Source: Eucalyptus grandis (lineage: Eukaryota; Streptophyta; Magnoliopsida; Myrtales; Myrtaceae). Taken from it: a stretch of 64,000 nt of DNA. The notes beneath the pieces are model-generated. The model did not search any database. It was not told the DNA's origin and was given only the letters and a program-made list of their open reading frames with translations. Numbering within the stretch: position 1 is the stretch's first letter; every line of letters begins with the position of its first letter. Shown in pieces: positions 56,990 through 64,000 of this stretch. The stretch covers positions 46,314,127-46,378,126 of the forward strand of contig NC_052619.1 of the NCBI RefSeq assembly GCF_016545825.1, written 5' to 3'. The position numbers were made by a program, and so were the translations under genes.

Positions 56990-58375
56990 CTTGATAAAAC
57001 GTTTAATTTTGATTGTGCACACAAACATTTGAAGTAGCAGATTTTGCAGCGTGATACATAATGTTTATGCCGAGATCTCGTCGGGCTCGCTATCAGCCTT
57101 ATCAATGCAATGAAAAATACTTGTGTGAATCCATGTTTAGTGAATCAAATGCGTGACGACCATTTATTTTATGAGCCTCACATATGACGCTCTAAGGTGC
57201 ACATAATTATGATTCACCCAATCTAACGGACGGCATCCAAGGAAGAAACTCCCCAACGCATTGAAGTTTATTGGAAGTGCACCAATATGTTATTTTTCGT
57301 GCGAAGCTTTGAATGAACAATTATTTGGCCTTTATCAACATGCATGCTATCATATTACTGGAGTAACTTTTCATCAACCAACTTTTATTTTTTGTTTGGC
57401 TAGCAGTAATTAGGATCACCGTAATGTTGGATGGCGTCATATATATAATTTTCACCATAGATAGTATCGACTTCTAAAAGCTATGCAAAAAGGTAAAGAG
57501 TTATGAAACTTTATGTATGAAGGCAATCCATCACACCCACATGTGGCAGATAATTGGTTAATTTTCGCCATATATTGTATAGATAGATAGATGCTCAGCT
57601 AAAAGGTCAATTTATAGAGCTTCGTAGATTATAAATTTTTCAATCCACACTGTTTATGAATTTTTTCCAAAACATCAAATATAATTTTTTTTCTTCTTCA
57701 AAAGTATTTGAGTCCTTAATATTAAAATTTTCCCATGCATGGCAGACGTATGTCCCTTGTATGACTCTTAAAGATCCAACTATCACATTAACATATTATT
57801 ATCTCGTTCATGTATATTTGATGCATTAACCATGAGAAAATTCAAGAAGAAAGTGGGCAGCTTCAAAACGTTCGAACTAAAAGTTAGAATAATGCCATGT
57901 AAAAACTTGTTCAAATTGTCTTCAATTCAATTAGCATCAACAGAAAATGGATTGCTAATGCAAGTAGAAAGATCCATTTATATAATAGAAAGTGCATAAC
58001 AAAATCTTCCCATGCAAAAGCGTGCGTAAAATAATTGAAAGAAGCTAATAGTTTAATGGTATTTTGTATAAACGTGTTTTTAGGAAAGCGTGGCATCTAT
58101 GTGGAAGAGAGCGTCCTCAGATCACGAGGTAGGTGGCTGGTTAAGATGTGCAAAAACTGACCCGTACACCACTTAATCGCTAAATAAATAAATAAATAAC
58201 AATTTGAGATTTATATATTTACAAACACATTCATTTCGAGAAAATTATATGCCATGCCTTCACAGTCTTCAAATAGATTAGCATAATGCATCTTTCCTCG
58301 AAAAATCTGGCACCTATATATGCTTTCCTATCACAGGAAGGCACAATCATTATAATAATTGTAAGTTTTAGAAAT
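56990..58375. other. Intergenic, no gene recognised
   Basis: AT-rich sequence with short random open frames. A (taaa/aata)n run near 58183-58200 and a (tta)n run that forms the SINE tail at 58376-58410. Nothing else was recognised. Confidence 0.4.
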
Positions 58376-58595
58376 TATTATTATTATAATTATTATTATT
58401 ATTATTATTTTTTGATAACCCAAGGAACCCCGTAAGCTGACAACCGGCGAGCAAATCCTGGGGAAGCGACTGCAGGACTCATTACCACAAGTACTACTCC
58501 AAGTAAAAATCTCTAACGATGCCTCTGAGATTCGAACTCCTCCCCTTCGTGAGAGGGAGAGAGCCAAAGCTAGCTACGCTGCTAAGAGCGGTGAC
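58376..58595 (-). mobile_element. tRNA-derived SINE
   Basis: Read on the minus strand from 58595: ctcttagcagcgtagctagc (A-box region), gaggagttcgaatctc (B box, about 58530-58545), a body ending ggggttccttgggttatc, then an (AATAAT)n-type tail at 58376-58410. Target duplication tttagaaat at 58367-58375 and 58596-58604. It is similar in layout to the copy at 44748-44952. Confidence 0.82.
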
Positions 58596-58604
58596 TTTAG
58601 AAAT

Positions 58605-59685
58605 AATTTGAATTCCACCAAAACTATAAAAACGGGCACATTATCTTCGAACTTTTTTCTATGAAGAGCTTACTCGGATGGAATATAAATTGACCAAGTG
58701 TTTGAACTTACCGAAGAAGAATCAATTCATGTGGACTTCATGAACTTATCGATCCTTCTGCTTTTCGATAACTCATCTATGGATTCCTGCTTCCCTCGTG
58801 AAGCGCGCATCCGCGGGAAGGTTTTCAAGGAATTTTTTCTTTTTTTTCTACAATCACCTTGGTTGAGGAAAGCAGCTTTTATGTTTTGGAAATGAATTGG
58901 AGGCTAGTTCGCATTGAGACACCCATCTCTGCGACCTTATTAACACTGTCCAATTTGTGGGAAGAACTCGTCCACTCTCAATTACAAAAGACTGCGGCGA
59001 TTTGCACTTATTTACTTTCTTATCTAAGTTATCTTAAAGGATGCTTCTTGGTGAGAATACGCCCATTAAACCGTAAAAGCTCATTTTCGGAATTTAGGAT
59101 ACTGTTACTCAAACTGCAAACAGTTTGAGAGAGAGAGAGAAGTTTGACCATCGGAACTTCTTGGGAATTTTTTTGATCAAATGATATACAAGTTTTGTTT
59201 TCCGACACTGATGTGCTTCTTTGATTGACTGAACTACACACGATGCTCTGCATGCACATGATGACCAGAAATTTCGGGCAACAGCAGATAAATAGATTGA
59301 TCGAGATCAAGAGAAACCATGAACGAGAATAAGAGCTTGTCTCACTCATGAGTAAATATTTCCTTGTAACCTCATTGAACCGTGCTCGTTTTGAATTCAT
59401 TTCATAATTAAATTAAAGAAAATCTAATAGAAACGGATACAAGTATAACTAATAGTAGGGGCAGATGAGAGCTTGACACCTTTTCTTTGGATGTCACACT
59501 TTTTCTGCTTGTTGGCTAGGTATTCTCCATGACTTCCATATAGACAGGCAATTACAAAGTTGGTGTTCGGAGTTCCACAGGCCCTAGGCCATATATCATC
59601 TGAAGGGCAAAGCATTCCACGATATGAAGCTTCATCAACCCAAGTCTTTTGATGTTGAACAGATCAAACGACAGACTATCTTATG
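58605..59685. other. Intergenic, no gene recognised
   Basis: Short open frames on both strands without motifs; a (GA)n run at about 59128-59141. No feature is supported. Confidence 0.4.
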
Positions 59686-59696
59686 CTGTTTATTTT

Positions 59697-60894
59697 CGGG
59701 AAAAGTACCAACAAAGTCCTAAACCTATTGCATTGGTACCAATTCAGTCCTAAACTTTTCAATTGGATCAATTCAGTCCTAAACCTTTTAATATTGGTAC
59801 CAATTTAGTCCATCCGGCCAATTTTGGCCGGGCGGCGCGACATGGATGTTGGCAGGTGGTGGCCGGACGCGACGTGGCAATTTTTATGATTTTTTTGAAT
59901 TTATTATTATTTATTATTAATTTTTTCCTTTTTCTTTTCTGCTTTCTTCTTCGTGGTTGTTGGCGAGCCTTCGGTGAGGCTCGCCGGTCACCGGGCAAGG
60001 AACACAAAGCCCTCGCCTATCGCCAGTGAGGGTCGTGGCCCTTGCCTGGCCTCTCCTAGAGCCGCTGGCGAGGCGGCTGCGCTAGGATCTGGGCGAGGCT
60101 AGCCTCGCCCGTGGCTGGCAAGGCCATGACGGCCATCGCCAGGGCGGAGGCGAGGGTCGCGACCCTCGCTCGGCCTCGCCCGGCCTAGCCGCCGAGTCCC
60201 CAAAGCACCTCCTCCACTTTGTCGACCCCGGACCTTCTCGACCTCGTCACCGTGTCCCTCACCTCCACAAAATCCCAATTTGAGGCCCTGGTCCCCCACC
60301 TCCCGCGACTCACTCTGCCGCTCCTCCGCCTGATCTTTGCCTCCGAAACCCTAGCCCGCTGCCCCAACACCCTCCTCTCCTTCTTCCGAGGCTGGCCTCG
60401 CCCACGGCCTTAGGCGAGGCTGAGCGAGGGTCGCGACCCTCACCGGTGGCTGGCGAGGGCTTCGCAGCCCTCGCCCCGCCCGGTGATGGCCGCCATGGCC
60501 TCACCCGGCCGCCTCGCCGGCGGCTCAGGAGGGAGAGGCCGGGCGAGGGCCGTGACCCTCGTTGGTAGTAGGCGAGGGCTTCGCGGCCCTCGCCCAGTGG
60601 CCAGCGAGCCTCATCGGAGGCTCGCCAGCAACCGCGAAGAAGAAAGCAAAAAAGAAAGGAAAAAGAAAAAAATTAATAAAAATTAATAAAAAAAATTGAA
60701 AAAATCATAAAAATTGCCATATCAATGTCCAACCACCGAACGACGTCCACGTCAGCACCGGATGGCCAAAATTGGCCGGATGGACTGAATTGGTACCAAT
60801 ATTAAAATGTTTATAACTAAATTGGTCAAATTGAAAAGTTTAGGACTAAATTGATACCAATACAATAGGTTTATAACTTTTTTGGTACTTTTCC
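59697..60894. mobile_element. MULE copy 3, candidate Pack-MULE
   Basis: Left arm cgggaaaagtaccaacaaagtcctaaaccta, right arm the complement of ataggtttataacttttttggtacttttcc. The target duplication is 8 bp exact plus one or two mismatches (tgtttatttt at 59687-59696, tgtttattgt at 60895-60904). It is the same family as 912-1695 and 45441-46229. The core (59945-60640) is GC-rich with cgaggct/gcgacc repeats on both sides of a gene-like segment (60186-60396). No transposase. Confidence 0.88.
60186..60396 (+). pseudogene. Captured PPR-protein N-terminal fragment
   Basis: Inside MULE copy 3, the frame reads STPDLLDLVTVSLTSTKSQF, then a segment of the pattern L-V-P-H-L-P-R-L-T-L-P-L-L-R, and ETLARCPNTLLSFFR. 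This resembles the N-terminal region just before the first repeats of plant organellar pentatricopeptide-repeat proteins. It breaks off abruptly into the repetitive GC core. No ATG/stop architecture of its own is evident. The PPR origin is from pattern recognition and needs a search. Confidence 0.5.
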
Positions 60895-61795
60895 TGTTTA
60901 TTGTCCTTCTTACAGTTAGTACGAATTCACTCTTTGATTTATTGTTGAGCCTGCTTTTTCCAGTGGAATTCATTCATACTTACCCATAAGAAAATATGAT
61001 TTTGACTTAAATAATTGCAGTTAAATGGTGCCTAAGTTAGAGGCTTCCTACCCGACACTCTAGACTCCCGTGACCTCAGGACTTGAAAGAACGATAGCGA
61101 TTAAAGAAAGTGCAGAGTAGGAGGTGATGACGATGAAAGGGGAGTAGGTGAGGCCACTGCAACGGGACGTCCCTGTCTATCTTCCACATTAACTCTTTAT
61201 TCAAATCCAACTTTGCAAAATTTCGCCTTCTACAGACCAACCAAGTTTTTCTTTCAATTATTTTGGTGAATATTTTCTGCATCCACGCAAGTCAGTTCTC
61301 ATTTTGTGCATGTGTATACGTATAGTTGGATGTTATGATGAATGAGCAAAAAAGCGATTGGTCTTGTCCAGTTGGGGTTCGTAAACAACATCGATTATTT
61401 CTTAAAATTTGATGCTGATTGTGTATGTTAATCAATCAGTCGTGGAATAATTTCATGAAATTAATGCTCTTTTTTTTTTGTGGAGAAAATAACTTCTGAG
61501 AGTAATATTGAGACAAATAGATCTTGTTACTTTTGTAGTACTAAGACGTTAAATAATTACAAAAGGGAAAACAGAAAATGTACAGATATTTTCAATTGCA
61601 CAGGAGTGTAAACCTCTTTGATTGTCAAAACTTTGTTTTGCGGATAAGGTAACATTTCCGGTTGAGCAAAATGATTTTCCTAAGTTTGGCTGAAACTTAA
61701 AATGAACAAAAAAAAAATATTTGTTCGTTTGGTAAGGAAAATCAAGTGCTACTAATTTACACATGGGCCACTAGGGAACTGAGTACGAGCATCAA

Positions 61796-62230
61796 AGTCC
61801 CAAGTCCAACCTCGATGGACCTTGACTTCGGTGCCGAGGACTCAAGCATGAGCATGAGCATTGATCCTAGGTCCGACCTTGATGGACCTAAGCACCAAGG
61901 TCTCAAGCCCAGCCCCGATGGACTCAAACGCAAGTGCCATGGACTCGGGCTCAACCTTGATGGACCTAGACGCTGAGGACAGGGCATGGGATCTAGGGTC
62001 CCAATCTTAGCCTTGATGGGCACACGCGTTGGTGTGAAGGGCTCGGGCTCAAGCACCAAGGCTCCAGCCCCAACCTTGTTGGACCTAAAGCTCGGCCTTG
62101 ACGGACCTAGGTGCCAACATTTGGCCTTGATTCACCCAAGTGCAAGCATTGAGGTCTTGGATGCTTCCTATGCCCAAGCTTGGCCTTGATGGATCCCAAC
62201 AGACCCCACCCTAGACCCAAGTTTGCTGGC
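61796..62230 (+). repeat. Degenerate minisatellite (~36-40 bp)
   Basis: About a dozen imperfect repeats of the theme ccttgatggacctaggcaccaaggtctcgggctcaa, e.g. near 61812, 61879, 61912, 61953, 62011, 62090 and 62178. They encode short open frames on both strands. AT-rich flanks with aaaatgattttcctaa (61668) and gaggaaatcatttttcta (62331) look like inverted arms of a larger element, so the repeat may be a transposon core. Confidence 0.65.
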
Positions 62231-62434
62231 AAGGCCTAAGAACAAGTGTGGGGTTTCATGCCCAAACGTAGAGTTTATGGTCCATGCGTCAATATATATT
62301 TATTTTTTGAAAAAATGGTTTTGATTTTCAATGAGGAAATCATTTTTCTAAATTTAAGTAAATATTTTCTATTGACTCATTTTCTTAAGCAATTCAAACG
62401 CTATAAAATGAAGAAAATATTTTTCTGAAAAATA

Positions 62435-64000
62435 TTTTTTGTGAAACAGGGCATAATTGTGGATTGTATTTTCTTTCTTATAATTTTCGTGATTCTTCAC
62501 AGATAATCTTCATTGTGAACCATTGCAATTTAAAAAAAAAAAAATCGAAATTCACATCCATCTATTCTTTGTCACAACGTGACGTCATAAATATTTGTAC
62601 ACTTTCGAAATTTTAAAATTTCAAATTTACAATACTTTACTCTTGATTACGATGGAATTGCAAATCCTCATAATTACCATCCCTATTTATGACTTTATGT
62701 TGTTTGCTACAAACATGTGTCCCAACCCTTTGTAAATTGTTGCAATTAAAAAATTATAAATTTATGATGTTTTGTTCTTAGTTATAATAAATCATTGTAA
62801 ATTTCCAAGTAGTGAATCATCGTGTAATTTTCTTCTTTTTATGAGTACTCGGAAGTGTAATTAAGTCGTGTAAAGTCAATACACTGGTAAGCTCGAGCTC
62901 AACTTTACCCATAGACTTGGTACTCCAACCTCAACTCGAGCTCGATCAAGTATCCAATTTCTTACTTCAGCTTGACTAAAGTAGAAAATTGAGATACTTA
63001 AGTTTGACTCGACTCAACTTGATCACAATTAACATATAAATAAAATTTGATCACAATCGAGATGCTTGCCGGTGGCATCCACTTCTTGTTCCTGGCGGCT
63101 GGCGCTGCAATACCCCGGCTCCCTGGCGACGGAGTTAAGCGGAGCTTATAGAGCCCTGCGGGCCCCACTGCTTCCTTCTCTCCAATTCCCTCATCAATCT
63201 CTCTCTTCTGCTTAACCCGAAAAGCAGAAAATTATTTTAACCTCATTTCCTTAATTAATCCTACTTTATTTTTTTAGATGCTTTTTATCCCATTTTCCAT
63301 AGTGACTGTGGTTTCAAGTAAAATGTGGTGCGACAAATTGTAATTTCATTTGCTAAGTAACTGATAGATTTGGGCAGGTAAGAATTCAATTGTTCAACAT
63401 GCGTCGAGGAATTCCAATTTTTGATTATCTTAAAAATCTAATAAATATGATTGACCAACTTTTGAAGCAAGAGCACGTGAGGGCTAGTATACTTTTTTTT
63501 TTGGTAAAGAGAGGGCTAGTATAATTTAACGTACACATAAGTAAAAAAAAAAAAAAGCTCCCTTTAAAATATCTTTCGAACAGTCGCAAACTGTTACTTA
63601 TAATTTGCAAAAATAAAATATAATAAAAAAAGGAAGGCATGCTCAAGCGGTTGCAAACGCCATTTCCTGGAAGCCACGGCAAAGTTTTTCAATTGGGAGG
63701 CAACGCAGGTCATGCATTTGAAAAAGACCAATGATAATATTTTGTTGACCTACTATGAAGAAAGTCATTCATCATTTTTTTTTTTTTTTGTGTCATAAGA
63801 AAGTCATTCGGAACTACGAGAAAAAGCCTATGCAGCAGTGTTTCTAGGGATGAATCGATGAAAGATTCCACTGCTAGAATTTGGATTGCGTTTCATTTGT
63901 TTGTACTTTGGTCTATAGCGATTGTCTTCTTGCATTCTAATTGAATTCTTTCACGGAGCCTTATACATTTTATTCTGATTTTACACTGATGTATTTTTTT
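62435..64000. other. Intergenic, no gene recognised
   Basis: AT-rich DNA. A clearer GC island at about 63060-63170 has no recognised identity. Two poly(A)/(T) runs at 63541-63557 and 63776-63790 give spurious frames. The minus-strand frame 63425-63682 shows no motif. Confidence 0.35.

Noticed and set aside
58331..58567. 78-codon minus-strand frame with an isoleucine run
   Set aside because: It is the SINE body plus its (AAT)n tail translated.
63080..63170. Possible 5S rRNA fragment (gcgacggagttaagcggagc)
   Set aside because: Only a short resemblance to the 5S internal region; the rest of the gene does not match.

Overview
This is plant nuclear DNA: AT-rich, intron-bearing and crowded with transposable elements. 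It carries a cluster of TIR-NBS-LRR (TNL) disease-resistance genes and relics. TNLs with a post-LRR C-JID domain point to a dicot, and the mix of repeats would fit a woody Myrtales such as Eucalyptus or a relative. The taxon is an inference. No rRNA, tRNA or CRISPR was seen.

Layout. 1-4.7 kb: a decayed pararetrovirus-like coding region on the minus strand, cut by a Mutator-like element (MULE) and a hAT MITE. 4.9-17.9 kb: TNL1 on the plus strand, without a TIR exon. It has an NBS exon, the first LRR exon, an 8.6 kb intron full of insertions (MITE, solo LTR, LINE, foldback-like element), a long LRR exon and two successive C-JID exons. Two single-base losses break its frame. 18-22 kb: duplicated 3' flanks, then a MULE with a PIF/Harbinger element nested in it. 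22.1-22.5 and 31.5-32.3 kb: two minus-strand FAR1/FRS-like pseudogene fragments. 25.7-29.1 kb: TNL3, a badly broken TNL. 34.8-36.2 kb: a truncated LRR receptor-kinase pseudogene on the minus strand.

37.7-46.4 kb holds the most interesting locus. A TIR-NBS gene is followed by a tandem duplication of about 2.63 kb (39373-42000 and 42001-46397). The junction lies inside an exon and fuses the start of an LRR exon to the end of the NBS exon. With canonical splice sites the five exons remain in frame, giving a predicted 738-residue TIR-NBS protein with a new C-terminus. The second copy carries a PIF/Harbinger element (with a SINE inside) and a MULE that are absent from the first copy, so the first copy preserves both empty sites.

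46.3-50.2 kb: LRR relics and a TIR-only relic interrupted by a DNA transposon. 50.6-57.0 kb: a complete Copia-type LTR element with a 5-bp target duplication and an interior that mostly does not look like gag-pol. 58.4 kb: a SINE. 59.7-60.9 kb: a MULE that appears to have captured a PPR-gene fragment. 61.7-62.2 kb: a degenerate minisatellite.

The TNL pieces are one related family (shared exon structure and flanks) that has expanded, been invaded by transposons and largely decayed. Only the 37.7-42.4 kb gene has an open reading frame throughout the model. All splice sites are predicted from sequence and paralogue comparison.
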